Shown here piece after piece: positions 8,199 through 17,618 of a stretch of DNA of 58,975 nucleotides; within the stretch, counting starts at the first letter, position 1, and every line of letters begins with the position of its first letter. Below the pieces are notes generated by a model. That model did no database searches, had not been told where the DNA came from, and saw only the letters and a list, made by a program, of their open reading frames with translations. The stretch spans positions 1-58,975 of the forward strand of contig CAOJQV010000005.1 in the NCBI GenBank assembly GCA_948441945.1, given 5' to 3'. The translations under genes were made by a program, and so were the position numbers. The DNA comes from an uncultured Clostridium sp. (GTDB taxonomy: Bacteria; Bacillota; Clostridia; TANB77; CAG-508).

Positions 8199-8951
8199 TT
8201 ATCCTTTATATAATCCTAGTGTAAATATTTCTAATAAAGTATTTTTTATTATTTCAAATGGTACAAAAATGCTTATAAATGTCGCTATAACTATAAATGG
8301 TCCAAATGCTATATATTCGTCTATTTTTCTTATTTTTGTTGCTAATAAAATAATACTTAATATTGCTCCTGTTAAAAATGATAGTAAAGTAATCATTACT
8401 ATATTTGAAAGTCCAAAGTATATTCCTAGTGCAGCCATTAATTTTACATCTCCAAAGCCCATTGCTTCTTTTCCATATATTGCTCCACCTATTAATGTTA
8501 TTAATAGAAAAATTCCTCCACCTACTAATGCTCCTAAAACTAGATTGATTGTTATTGCTACATCTGATAGTCCATATAAAAATGCTATTACAAGCCCTAT
8601 TTCAAACATTGTTAGGTTTAGTCTATTTGGGATGATTTGTAACTTGTAATCTATTACAAATGCTGATAATATCATTGGCGTTAATATAATAAATTTAATT
8701 AAATCTAAGTTTGCAATAAAGGTATCTTTTATTCCATAAAAGTACACTAATGCGATATATATTATGCTTGTTAGTGCCATAAGTATATAATTAGGTTTAA
8801 AATCTGCAAAATATTCTTCTATTATATCCTTTGAAAATATTTTTTTATTATTGGGTAGTCTTTTATTTATCCAGTCTATTAATATACCCACTATAATACC
8901 TATTATAGCCACAGTTGCATAGTATCCTACATGTGTTTCATTAATATACAT
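8199..8951 (-). CDS. Prepilin peptidase (A24 family)
   Basis: This is an integral-membrane aspartyl protease of 250 residues with about seven helices. The two catalytic aspartates are in FVIDYKLQIIPN and GFGDVKL, the GxGD hallmark. The Cys-rich methyltransferase domain of PilD is absent, so it is of the shorter type that may process prepilin-like leaders without N-methylation. No pilin or secretion ATPase gene is seen in this window. The start overlaps the end of yqeG by 11 bases, which suggests translational coupling, and the gene precedes the M24 peptidase by 14 bases. Confidence 0.9.
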   Translation of the reverse strand: MYINETHVGYYATVAIIGIIVGILIDWINKRLPNNKKIFSKDIIEEYFADFKPNYILMALTSIIYIALVYFYGIKDTFIANLDLIKFIILTPMILSAFVIDYKLQIIPNRLNLTMFEIGLVIAFLYGLSDVAITINLVLGALVGGGIFLLITLIGGAIYGKEAMGFGDVKLMAALGIYFGLSNIVMITLLSFLTGAILSIILLATKIRKIDEYIAFGPFIVIATFISIFVPFEIIKNTLLEIFTLGLYKG

Positions 8952-9462
8952 CTTTATTTTTCTCCTCTTTTGCTCCGTATTTCTTCTTTATTTTATTCTC
9001 TATTGGTCTTTTCCATGCAGTATACCAATAATCTTTTTTGTTATTTATTGGCTCTACTAATATGGTAAACATTTTACATCTGTTCCCTCCTAGTATATCT
9101 GTGAATATTTGGTCTCCTACTACAGCTATATTTTCTGTTTTTATCTTTGTGTTTTTTTGTATTGATACAAATCCTTTTTTTAGGGGTTTCATTGCAAAGT
9201 TTTTAAATGGTATTTCTAATTTATCTGCTACTTTTTTTACTTTTTCTTTATTGTTTGTGTTTGATAGTATATATAATTTTATGCCTTGCCCCTTCATTTC
9301 TTTTGCCCAATTTATTACATTTTCAGAAAGGTTTTCATAATAGTCTATTAGCGTATTATCAACATCTAGTATTAATAGTTTTATCTTGTTTTTTAATAAT
9401 ACTTCTATTTTTATATCTTCTACCTTTTTTAGATATAAATTTGGATTAATAATTTTCATCAT
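8941..9462 (-). CDS. yqeG: YqeG family HAD phosphatase
   Basis: This is a 173-residue HAD-IIIA phosphatase. Motif I is LILDVDNTLID, motif II is the Ser in ILSNTN, motif III is the Lys in MKPLKKG, and motif IV is VVGDQIFTDILGG. The pattern and the WKRPIE element near the end match YqeG, whose natural substrate is not firmly known. It is the first gene of a minus-strand operon and is preceded by a TTGACA promoter at 9497-9525. The tail is Lys/Glu rich and overlaps the start of the prepilin peptidase. Confidence 0.9.
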   Translation of the reverse strand: MMKIINPNLYLKKVEDIKIEVLLKNKIKLLILDVDNTLIDYYENLSENVINWAKEMKGQGIKLYILSNTNNKEKVKKVADKLEIPFKNFAMKPLKKGFVSIQKNTKIKTENIAVVGDQIFTDILGGNRCKMFTILVEPINNKKDYWYTAWKRPIENKIKKKYGAKEEKNKDVY

Positions 9463-9496
9463 TCTTTCTTCTCTTTCTTTGGTTTATTGTTTTTAT

Positions 9497-9525
9497 ATAT
9501 TATCAATATATGGCTGATTTGTCAA
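9497..9525 (-). promoter_or_regulatory. Sigma-A promoter of the yqeG-efp operon
   Basis: On the minus strand TTGACA (9520-9525) and TAATAT (9497-9502) are 17 bases apart. The transcript would start about 30 bases before yqeG. A palindromic repeat begins two bases beyond the -35 box. Confidence 0.65.
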
Positions 9526-9527
9526 TA

Positions 9528-9558
9528 TGTCCCAAAAGGGACGTTTACTTTTGGGACA
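9528..9558. repeat. Short palindromic element (GGGACGTT type)
   Basis: TGTCCCAAAAG and CTTTTGGGACA are perfect 11-base inverted arms around GGACGTTTA. The same arm sequence begins the larger element at 20101-20185, so they are members of one family. It is part of the 466-base gap between yqeG and htrA. Confidence 0.85.
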
Positions 9559-9732
9559 TTTTTATTCTCAACTCCATTTTTCTGTACTTTCTTAGAATTT
9601 TTATTACTAATGAACTTGCAATAATTTTTGATTTAAAATTTTTTGAATTAATATGCTTTATAAGGCAAAAATACTGAAACTTAAATTATTTGCTAATAAG
9701 CAGATTTTTTCATCACAAATTTCGACAAACAA

Positions 9733-9816
9733 GTGAGACAGATTTAACCTGAGCTTCTGCATAAGTTATCTGTAACAAGCTTCGCTTTAGCAGCTAACTC
9801 ATCCCACTTGTCTCAC
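9733..9816. other. Hairpin-forming intergenic sequence, unknown
   Basis: The 466 bases between yqeG and htrA hold no gene. This part has perfect outer arms GTGAGACA (9733-9740) and TGTCTCAC (9809-9816) and an inner AAGC-TTC-GCTT stem-loop, and is visibly richer in G and C than its surroundings. The outer arms resemble the GAGACA ends of the repeats at 46608 and 49344. It could be a diverged member of that family or a small RNA; no known riboswitch was recognised. Confidence 0.4.
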
Positions 9817-9836
9817 ATCATTAAATAATAACATTT

Positions 9837-9891
9837 TTTTCACAAAAAATTCACAAATGTCTTGTATTATAATATTAATTTGAGTTATTAT
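9837..9891 (+). promoter_or_regulatory. htrA promoter with CssR-like octamer repeats
   Basis: TTTTCACA (9837-9844) and AATTCACA (9848-9855) are direct repeats with an 11-base period, one helical turn. They lie just upstream of a plausible -35 TTGTAT (9862-9867) and -10 TATTAT (9886-9891), 18 bases apart. Bacillus htrA genes carry TTTTCAYA octamers bound by CssR of the CssRS secretion-stress system; the likeness is by eye, and no cssRS genes are in the window. Confidence 0.5.
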
Positions 9892-9928
9892 ATAATTATA
9901 ATTTAATGTTTTTAGGAGGCAAATAAAA

Positions 9929-11182
9929 ATGGAAAATAATGAAAAAAAAGATGCAAAATTTAAAACTGTTCAAGTTAATGGAAAGCCAATTTATGAAAAA
10001 AAATCAAAATCTTCATCTGGATTTGGCAAAACTGTTTTAATACCTTTTGTTAGTGGTGCTTTAGGATGTGTAGTTATAATTGGAACTTGTTTTGGTGTCC
10101 CTTCGATAAAAAATAAGTTAATAGGAACTTCTTCTAATAATCCTATTAGTATAAATACTGATAATACTACTAAATCTGAAGGGTATGTACAACAAGTTAA
10201 TTTATCTAATTTTTCAGATACTGCTGTTTATGCTGCTAACAAGATTTTACCATCTATTGTTGGAATTAATATTGAATATACTGTTAATGTTCCATCTTTC
10301 TTTGGAAAAACAGGAACGTCTAGTGCTACTGCGTCAGGTTCTGGAATAATTATAAGTGAGGATGGTTATATTTTAACTAATAATCATGTTGTTTCATCAA
10401 GTAGCTCTGAATCTAATTCATATTACCAAATTTCAGAGGCAACAAAAATTACAGTTAAATTATTTAATGATGAGACAGAATATGTAGCAACTATTGTTGG
10501 GCAAGATGAGCAAACTGATTTAGCAGTTATTAAAATTGATAAATCTGGTTTAACAAAAGCTGAATTCGCAGATTCTGATAGTGTTAAAGTTGGGGAATTT
10601 GCAATGGCTGTTGGAAATCCAGTTAATATGACAAGTACAGTTACTACTGGTATTGTTAGTGCTGTTAATAGAACAATTTCAGACTCTGATGGAAAAACTT
10701 ATAAATGCATCCAAACAGATGCTGCTATTAATTCTGGTAATAGTGGTGGAGCATTAGTAAATAGTGAAGGAAAAGTTATAGGTATAAATACTTTAAAATT
10801 ATCTGGTACAGGAATTGAAGGTATTGGTTTTGCAATTCCAATTAATTCAACTACTGATGTCACTTCACAATTAATTCAATATAGCAAAGTTAAAAGACCA
10901 TTTATTGGTATTTCTGGAATTGACTTAGATGATGAAACTGCTAAAAGATATAATTTAGTTATTGGTATATATGTAAAATCTGTTGAGGATTTTTCAGCAG
11001 CAGAAAAAGGTGGACTAAAAGCTGGTGACGTTATTATTGAAGTTGAAGGTAAATCTATAAAAACAATGGATGAATTAAATGAGATTAAAAATTCACATCA
11101 AATTGGTGATAATTTGAAAATAAAAATAAATCGTGATGGAAATGAAAAAGAACTTACAATTACATTAGGTGAACAACCTTAG
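9929..11182 (+). CDS. htrA: HtrA/DegP-type membrane-anchored serine protease
   Basis: This is a 417-residue quality-control protease of the cell surface. A cytosolic N-terminus (1-27) is followed by one membrane anchor (about 28-48), a trypsin-like domain with catalytic His153 (LTNNHVV), Asp197 (QTDLAV) and Ser272 (NSGNSGGAL), and one C-terminal PDZ domain from about 325 (PFIGISG, then GGLKAGDVIIEVEG). Family members degrade or refold damaged secreted proteins. A strong AGGAGG site precedes the start. The promoter has direct repeats that resemble secretion-stress octamers. A hairpin terminator follows, so the gene is monocistronic. Confidence 0.95.
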   Translation: MENNEKKDAKFKTVQVNGKPIYEKKSKSSSGFGKTVLIPFVSGALGCVVIIGTCFGVPSIKNKLIGTSSNNPISINTDNTTKSEGYVQQVNLSNFSDTAVYAANKILPSIVGINIEYTVNVPSFFGKTGTSSATASGSGIIISEDGYILTNNHVVSSSSSESNSYYQISEATKITVKLFNDETEYVATIVGQDEQTDLAVIKIDKSGLTKAEFADSDSVKVGEFAMAVGNPVNMTSTVTTGIVSAVNRTISDSDGKTYKCIQTDAAINSGNSGGALVNSEGKVIGINTLKLSGTGIEGIGFAIPINSTTDVTSQLIQYSKVKRPFIGISGIDLDDETAKRYNLVIGIYVKSVEDFSAAEKGGLKAGDVIIEVEGKSIKTMDELNEIKNSHQIGDNLKIKINRDGNEKELTITLGEQP

Positions 11183-11292
11183 TTAATTTAATCTACTTTT
11201 CACTTTTTGTTCACACAATGGACAAAATTGATTACTATAATTCATTTATAGTCAGATATGACTTAAATAGAAAAACATCCCCTTTTATTTTC

Positions 11293-11328
11293 AAAAAAAG
11301 AAGTGAGACTTGCTCTTGCTTCTTTTTT
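11293..11328 (+). terminator. Terminator of htrA
   Basis: AAAAAAGAAGTGAGA pairs with TCTTGCTTCTTTTTT (short internal mismatch) and ends in T residues. It is about 110 bases after the htrA stop. Confidence 0.75.
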
Positions 11329-11335
11329 AAAAAAT

Positions 11336-11364
11336 TTGACTATTTACATATTTTGAGGTATTAT
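11336..11364 (+). promoter_or_regulatory. Sigma-A promoter of clpE
   Basis: TTGACT (11336-11341) and TATTAT (11359-11364) are 17 bases apart, about 45 bases before the clpE start. No CtsR-type tandem heptamer was seen near it. Confidence 0.75.
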
Positions 11365-11407
11365 ATATAATACGTAAATAAATATAGAAATGAGGAATTA
11401 GAAAGTT

Positions 11408-13771
11408 ATGATATGTTCAGAATGTAAGAAAAATCCAGCAATACTTTTTTATGAAAAAATAGAAAATGGTAAAAACAAAATGGAAGGTTTATGTTATGAC
11501 TGTGCAAAAAAGAGAGGAATTAATGCTACTGATGTTTTAGCAAAGCAACAGGATGTATTATCAAAAGATAAAATAAATTTAGCAGATATGAATAAGCAAT
11601 TAGAATCTATATTTAAAGACTTCGCTGAAAACTTAGATATGAACGAATTAGGTAATATAGAAGGTGCTATTACTTTTGGAGATTTAAATGATGATGAAGA
11701 TAGCAATTATGATGAAGAAAAACCTAAAATTGCAGGAGCAGCAATCCCTTTAGGTTCTATATTTTCTAATATGTTTACATCTCATAAACAAGAAGATAAA
11801 GAAGAACAAAATTCTAATAAAAAAACAGTTAAAGTTGAAAAGAAAAAAGAAAACAAAAATAAAAAGAAAAAATATCTAGATACTTATGGTACTAATTTAA
11901 CAAATAAAGCTAAAAACAATCAATTAGATTTAGTAGTTGGTAGAGACAAGGAGATTCAAAGAATTATTCAAATTTTAAATAGACGTTCTAAAAATAACCC
12001 TTGCCTAATTGGTGAACCTGGAGTTGGTAAAACTGCAATTGCTCAAGGATTAGCTATAAAAATTGCTAATCAAAATGTTCCAGCAAAACTTTTAAATAAA
12101 GAAGTTTATCTTTTAGATATGACAGCTGTAATTGCTGGTACTCAATTTAGAGGACAATTTGAGTCAAGAATGAAGGGTATTATTGATGAATGTGTTGAAT
12201 ATGGCAATATAATTTTAGTAATTGATGAAATTCATAATATTATTGGTGCTGGTGATGGAGAACATTCAATGAATGCTGCTAATATCTTAAAACCTGCTCT
12301 ATCTAATGGAGATATTCAACTTATAGGTACTACAACTTTAAAGGAATATAGAAAATATATTGAAAAGGATTCAGCTTTAGAAAGAAGATTTCAACAAGTA
12401 TTAGTTGAAGAACCTAACATCGAGGATTCTATTGGTATTTTAGAGGGAATTAAGAAATATTACGAAGAATATCACAAAGTTAAAATATCAACAGATGTTA
12501 TTAAACAAACTGTTATTATGTCTGAAAAATATATTCACGACAGATTTTTACCTGATAAAGCAATTGATATTTTAGATGAAGCTTGTTCTAGAATAAATCT
12601 AGAAAATAAAGATTTATTTAAGTTAGAAATGTTAAAAAAAGATTTATCTGATGTCCAAACTCAAAAAGAAGAAGTTGCTCAGGCAGATACAACAGAAGAT
12701 TATCAAAAAGCTGCTGATTTAAAAACTCGTGAATGTCAGATAATGGAGGAAATAGATAAGTTAAGTAAAAAGACTAAACTTAAAAATATTACAGTGCAAG
12801 ATATAGCAACTGTTATTGAAAGTTGGACAAAAATTCCTGTTAAAAAAATTACTGAAGCAGAAACTCAAAAGCTTTTAAATTTAGAAACTAATCTGCATAA
12901 AAGAATCATTGGTCAAGAGGAAGCGGTAAGTAGTGTTTCAAGAGCAATTAGAAGAAATAGAGCTGGGCTTCAAAATGAAAAAAGACCACCTTCATTTATT
13001 TTTGTTGGTCCAACAGGTGTTGGTAAAACGGAGCTTGCAAAATCACTTGCTTATGAAATGTTTGGTTCAGAAGATTCTATAATAAGAGTTGATATGTCTG
13101 AATATATGGAAAGTCATTCTACATCCAAATTAATTGGTGCACCTCCAGGATATGTTGGTTATGATGATGCTGGGCAATTGACAGATAAAGTTAAAAGAAA
13201 ACCTTATTCTATTATTTTATTAGATGAAATAGAGAAAGCTCATCCAGATGTATTTAATATTTTATTACAAGTATTAGATGATGGAAAACTTACTGATTCT
13301 CAAGGAAATACTGTAAGTTTTGCAAATACGATTATTATAATGACATCAAATGCTGGTTCTAATTTAAATAATAATTCAATAGGATTTGGAAAACAAACTG
13401 TTGATAAATCAAAAATAGAAGATAGTTTAAAAGAAGTATTTAGACCTGAATTTTTAAATCGTATTGATGAAATAATTGTTTTTGACTCTTTACAACAAGA
13501 GCAATTATTGCAAATTGTTGATTTAATGCTAAAAGATACTATTAAAGCTTTAAAGCAAAAAGATATTTCTTTTAATATTACAAGTACTGCTAAACAATTT
13601 ATTTTAGAAAAAGGTACTAATATTAAATTTGGAGCAAGACCTTTAAGAAGAGCTATACAAAGATATATTGAAGATGAAATTTCTGAAAAAATATTACTTG
13701 GTCAAATCTTAGATGGTCAAACTGTTAAAGTAGATTTAAAAGAAAACGTATTAATTTTTGAAGTAATTTAA
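11408..13771 (+). CDS. clpE: ClpE-type ATP-dependent Clp protease ATPase
   Basis: This 787-residue Hsp100 ATPase unfolds proteins for ClpP. The N-terminus is a zinc finger with Cys3, Cys6, Cys29 and Cys32, that is CX2C-X22-CX2C, the hallmark of ClpE rather than ClpC; the Clp_N repeat domain is absent. A charged linker (about 95-160) leads to AAA-1 (Walker A GEPGVGKTA at about 202, Walker B LVIDEIHNI), a middle UVR-like helix (EDYQKAADLKTRE), and AAA-2 (Walker A GPTGVGKTE at about 534, Walker B LLDEIEKAH). An IGF tripeptide near 658 fits the ClpP-docking loop. The promoter is close to consensus. ctsR, mcsA and mcsB are not beside it. Confidence 0.93.
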   Translation: MICSECKKNPAILFYEKIENGKNKMEGLCYDCAKKRGINATDVLAKQQDVLSKDKINLADMNKQLESIFKDFAENLDMNELGNIEGAITFGDLNDDEDSNYDEEKPKIAGAAIPLGSIFSNMFTSHKQEDKEEQNSNKKTVKVEKKKENKNKKKKYLDTYGTNLTNKAKNNQLDLVVGRDKEIQRIIQILNRRSKNNPCLIGEPGVGKTAIAQGLAIKIANQNVPAKLLNKEVYLLDMTAVIAGTQFRGQFESRMKGIIDECVEYGNIILVIDEIHNIIGAGDGEHSMNAANILKPALSNGDIQLIGTTTLKEYRKYIEKDSALERRFQQVLVEEPNIEDSIGILEGIKKYYEEYHKVKISTDVIKQTVIMSEKYIHDRFLPDKAIDILDEACSRINLENKDLFKLEMLKKDLSDVQTQKEEVAQADTTEDYQKAADLKTRECQIMEEIDKLSKKTKLKNITVQDIATVIESWTKIPVKKITEAETQKLLNLETNLHKRIIGQEEAVSSVSRAIRRNRAGLQNEKRPPSFIFVGPTGVGKTELAKSLAYEMFGSEDSIIRVDMSEYMESHSTSKLIGAPPGYVGYDDAGQLTDKVKRKPYSIILLDEIEKAHPDVFNILLQVLDDGKLTDSQGNTVSFANTIIIMTSNAGSNLNNNSIGFGKQTVDKSKIEDSLKEVFRPEFLNRIDEIIVFDSLQQEQLLQIVDLMLKDTIKALKQKDISFNITSTAKQFILEKGTNIKFGARPLRRAIQRYIEDEISEKILLGQILDGQTVKVDLKENVLIFEVI

Positions 13772-13794
13772 AAGCTATTTATGAGGTGAAAAAA

Positions 13795-14403
13795 ATGTTA
13801 AAACAAATACCAAATATATTGACTATAATAAGGTTTTTACTAATACCATTTATCGTAATATCAATTTTTCAAGGAGATTATATTAGTGGAATTGTACTTT
13901 TTACTATATCTGGTGCTACTGATGTTCTAGACGGTTTTATTGCTAGAAAGTTTAATTTAATATCAAATTTCGGAAAACTAATGGATCCACTTGCTGATAA
14001 GTTAACTCAAATTTCTATACTTACTTCAATTACTCTTGTCAAAATTATTCCTGTATGGATTTTGGTAATTGTAGTTTTAAAAGAGTTAATTATGGTGATG
14101 GGCGCATCATTCCTTTATGGTAAAGATGTTGTTGTTTATAGTAAATGGTATGGTAAGCTAGCAACTGTTTTATTTTATTTGGCTATTGTTATTTCATTAA
14201 TAACAATCCAATTAAATATTACAGGAATTCTATATTATATTGATTTAGCTATTTATTGTGTTGCTCTAGTTGCTACTGTATTTTCTTTAATAATGTATAT
14301 AAAATGTTTATATAAAGGTGGATTTATTAATAAAGATGATTTAAATAAGGAAACTCAAAAAGTTGTTATAAAAAATGAATGGAAAAAAAGTGAAGATAAG
14401 TAA
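13795..14403 (+). CDS. pgsA: CDP-diacylglycerol-glycerol-3-phosphate 3-phosphatidyltransferase
   Basis: This is a membrane enzyme of about 202 residues that makes phosphatidylglycerol phosphate from CDP-diacylglycerol. The CDP-alcohol phosphatidyltransferase motif is complete: TDVLDGFIAR, then G and LMDPLADK with the catalytic aspartates. About six membrane helices are visible. The start is the ATG at 13795, with GAGG upstream; the GTG three codons earlier overlaps the ribosome site. It is 23 bases after clpE and may be read from the same transcript. Its hydrophilic tail is longer than usual by about 20 residues. Confidence 0.93.
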   Translation: MLKQIPNILTIIRFLLIPFIVISIFQGDYISGIVLFTISGATDVLDGFIARKFNLISNFGKLMDPLADKLTQISILTSITLVKIIPVWILVIVVLKELIMVMGASFLYGKDVVVYSKWYGKLATVLFYLAIVISLITIQLNITGILYYIDLAIYCVALVATVFSLIMYIKCLYKGGFINKDDLNKETQKVVIKNEWKKSEDK

Positions 14404-14410
14404 TAAAGTA

Positions 14411-14450
14411 AACCCAAATTATTATACAAAAAAGTATAGTAATTTGGGTT
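14411..14450. terminator. Bidirectional terminator between pgsA and the BofC-like gene
   Basis: AACCCAAATTATTATAC and GTATAGTAATTTGGGTT form a 17-base stem with one mismatch around A6, between convergent genes. Confidence 0.85.
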
Positions 14451-14460
14451 CATTTTAATT

Positions 14461-15081
14461 TTAAGAAAAATCCTCAATTAATTGATTTAAGTTCTGTTTT
14501 CCATTAACACGAATTCCATTTTTTATTTCTATTTTATCTGTTTCGGTTAAATAATCTATTGCAATTTCTGTTTCTTTATATAGTGTTTCTTTATTGTTTT
14601 GTTCTATTTTATAAATGGCAATTTTTCCATCTTTCTCTTTTAAAATATAATGTTCTCCACAATTTCCTTCATATGCATTAGATAAAACAATTTCTGTACT
14701 AGAATATTTTTCTACTTTCCAGTTATAATATTTTTGTTCTAGTTCTTTTTGTGTTTTATTAACTAATTCTTCTGGAACTTTATTATATTCTATTAAAGTA
14801 TGTGCACATGATTTATAATATATTTTTAATGTTATTATGCAATTTGGTGATATTCTTTCTTCAATTGCATTTGTTTCTATTTCTGCTTTCGTTTGTTCTT
14901 GCATTTCTTCCCATTCTTCAGTACATTCATCTGTAACTATTTCTGATATTTCTTCTACTTTGTTTTCTACTATATTCTTTTCTGATATTTTGTTTGTTTC
15001 ATTTTTAAATAGTATCATACCTAGTCCAATTCCTAAAAGAATTATGGCTACAATTAATGTTATAATCCAGATTCTTTTCAT
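14461..15081 (-). CDS. Membrane-anchored BofC C-terminal domain-like protein
   Basis: The start chosen (15081) has GGAGG six bases upstream and begins MKRIWIITLIVAI, a single membrane anchor. A Glu-rich linker follows, then a region (about 90-206) with YYKSCAHT, the pair CGEHYILKEKDGKIAIYKI, IDYLTETDKIEIKNGI and a closing NQLIEDFS, which resembles the C-terminal domain of BofC, a forespore protein that restrains SpoIVB in Bacillus. The same domain appears in many clostridial proteins without known role. The reading frame has no stop between this gene and the comEC remnant upstream, so a fused product is formally possible, but the ideal ribosome site favours a separate protein of 206 residues. 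Confidence 0.6.
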   Translation of the reverse strand: MKRIWIITLIVAIILLGIGLGMILFKNETNKISEKNIVENKVEEISEIVTDECTEEWEEMQEQTKAEIETNAIEERISPNCIITLKIYYKSCAHTLIEYNKVPEELVNKTQKELEQKYYNWKVEKYSSTEIVLSNAYEGNCGEHYILKEKDGKIAIYKIEQNNKETLYKETEIAIDYLTETDKIEIKNGIRVNGKQNLNQLIEDFS

Positions 15082-17591
15082 TTCTTTCCTCCGCATTTTT
15101 ATTTTAGTATTTACGGATTTTGGAAATTTTATACTATTTTCATTAATTATTATAGTAATCTCTCCATTTTCATCTGTTCTATAAATATTACAATTTATAG
15201 CATTTAAGGCATGTATCGTAGTATCACTAGGATGTCCAAATTTATTATTTTTTCCTACACCTATTAGAGCAATTCTAGGACTAACTGCATTTAAAAACTC
15301 TTGAATAGATGATGACTTCGAACCATGATGCGCTACTTTTAAAACTGTTGACTTTAAAATATCAGAATTTTTGTACTTTTCCAGAATTCTTTTTTCTGCT
15401 ATTTCTTCAATATCTCCTGTAAAAAGCAAACTAAACTTTTTATAAACTAATTTTGCTACAACTGAATTATTATTTAACATATTTTCCTGAATTTGTTTCT
15501 CTTCTGGAAACAGAATATCAAAATATATATCTTTCTCTATTTTAATTTTATCTCCTGATTTTACCATTAATATCTTTATATTGTTTTGTTTTGCTATTTC
15601 TAAAAACTTCTCATAATTTTCTGAAGTTTCACCTTGCTTTGAAATAATAACTTTTTTTACTTTTAATTTTTCCATAATAGTTAATAATCCGTCCGAACAT
15701 GGTCTTGGTCGAAATGGCTAATTATAATTAAATCTAATTTTTTCACTCCTCTATCTAACAGATATGGCAATAATGTATTTTTCCCTACATCAAAGTTAGA
15801 ATTCACACTCCCTCCACCATCAATTAGAATTGTCTTATTTCGGGGTGTTCTTATAAGACAAGAGTCTCCTTGTCCTACATCAATAAAGTTTACTCTTAAA
15901 TCTTTAGGATAAAAGTTTATAATCATAACGATTATAAATATTATAATTAAAAATGTATAAACTTTGTTTTTATTTTTTCTAACATAGATTTTTAATAATG
16001 CTATTAGATTTCTTATTCTTATTTGCGTTTTATTAGGTTTTTTAGCTGAATAAATTGCATGAATGTAAAAAGTTAAAGTTACAAATATATAGAAGCTTAT
16101 AATCGAAAATAAGCTTGGTGTACATACATAAATTTTAGAACCTGGTATATTACCTACTTTAGATATGCCATCTAAAATATCTATGCTTATTTTTATAGGA
16201 ATTAGTAATATTTTTGGAAGTTTAATAGAAATAAAACAAAAGATTAAAAATATGAAACATATTATTACAATAGGTGCTAGAGCAATACTTAATAATAAAT
16301 TTGATAATAAGAAATAAGGATTTATGATATTGAAATTACTTATTACAATAGGTAAAATACTTATTTGCACTGAAATAGATAAAGCAATAACTTCTTTAAT
16401 TTTGTCTAATGGCTTTTCTATTTTAGGCTTTATTTTATATAAATAGGTTTTATTTTTTATTTTAATATCTTTCAAAATTTGAAATATTTTTTTATATAGT
16501 ATAATGATTCCTAATGTTGCCGAATATGTTAATTGGATTCCCAAATTTTCTAACATAAAAGGATTTTGAATTAAAATTATTAATACAGAAATAGACATAG
16601 AATTATAAATATCATTTTTAGTATGAATTAATTTCGACATAAGCATTAATATGCACATAATTCCTGCTCTTGTAATTGATGGTGAGAAATTAGTTATTAG
16701 CATATAAAAAATTAATATTATTATGCTTATAATATTAATACATTTTTTTCCAAACTTATTTTTTAGTAATAAATTAATTCCTAAAATTACATAAGTTATA
16801 TGCATGCCTGAAACTGCCAAAATATGTGACATGCTTGCATTTTGAAATTGCTCTTGTATTTGTTCTTCTATTTCTTCTTTTTCTCCAAGTATTAAACCAA
16901 TAAATATACTTGAATATTTTTCTTCCAAAAATTTTTTTATATTTGACTTGATTCTATTTGAAACTTGATTAGATATTTGTAATATTGAATTTATTTGCTT
17001 TTCTGATTTCTTTTCAATTTGACTACACTTTATAGTTCCATAAATCTTTAATTGCTTTAAATATCTTTGATAATCAAATCCTTTATAATTTCTTTGTACT
17101 TCTGGTTTGATGAAAATTCCTGAAAGTAAAACTTTGTCTCCATATTGTAATTCTATATTGTTTTTAGTTGTAATATATAAATTTATTGTTTTTTTATTAT
17201 ATTTAACTTTTACTTTATATTTGTTAGTATATTCTAATTCTTCTTTACTACTTACTATAATTCCAGTTAGACTTATATTTTCTTCTTTTTCTAATTCCTC
17301 TTGAATTTTTTTATAGTTGTTGTTTTGGTAAATTATTATTGAGTTTGATATAATTGAACTAATTATTATTAATATAATTGTATTTGAACGTAAATATATT
17401 TTTATATATCTAAAATATCTTTTTATAGATAGTAATTTAAACTTTGTTTTTTCTTTCTTTTTTAGCTTTTTATATACTAATAATATTATTATAGCTGGGA
17501 AATAAATTAAGACTATACTTTTCTTAAAGTATAGTCCCACTATTATACCTAATATATATCCCAGTAATAGTATTAAAATTGGTCTTTTCAA
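15082..17591 (-). pseudogene. comEC: comEC, frameshifted in its metallo-beta-lactamase domain
   Basis: ComEC is the membrane channel for DNA uptake. The 636-residue first part starts at TTG 17591 (AAGGAG site) and has the OB-fold region, about ten membrane helices and the SHILAVSGMHI signature. It then enters the C-terminal metallo-beta-lactamase domain (NFIDVGQGDS, SHFDQDHV) and stops at 15681. The expected continuation GLLTIMEKLKVKK lies in another frame, and the rest of the domain (LLFTGDIEE, VAHHGSKSS, GHPSD) follows to about 15085. The break is at 15691-15697, inside the metal-binding HxxxDH region, where GTTCGGACGGA stands in place of a GTTGGCGGA-like sequence. No ribosome site precedes the second part. 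It follows an NlpC/P60 gene by 27 bases. Confidence 0.82.
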
Positions 17592-17618
17592 ATGTACTCC
17601 TTCTATTACTTGTTATTT

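Noticed and set aside
11336..11407. CtsR operator before clpE
   Set aside because: No tandem GGTCAAA-type heptads were seen around the promoter.
14461..15675. A natural fusion of a metallo-beta-lactamase and a BofC-like domain
   Set aside because: An ideal GGAGG site and ATG at 15081 mark a separate gene, and the first part is the displaced end of comEC.
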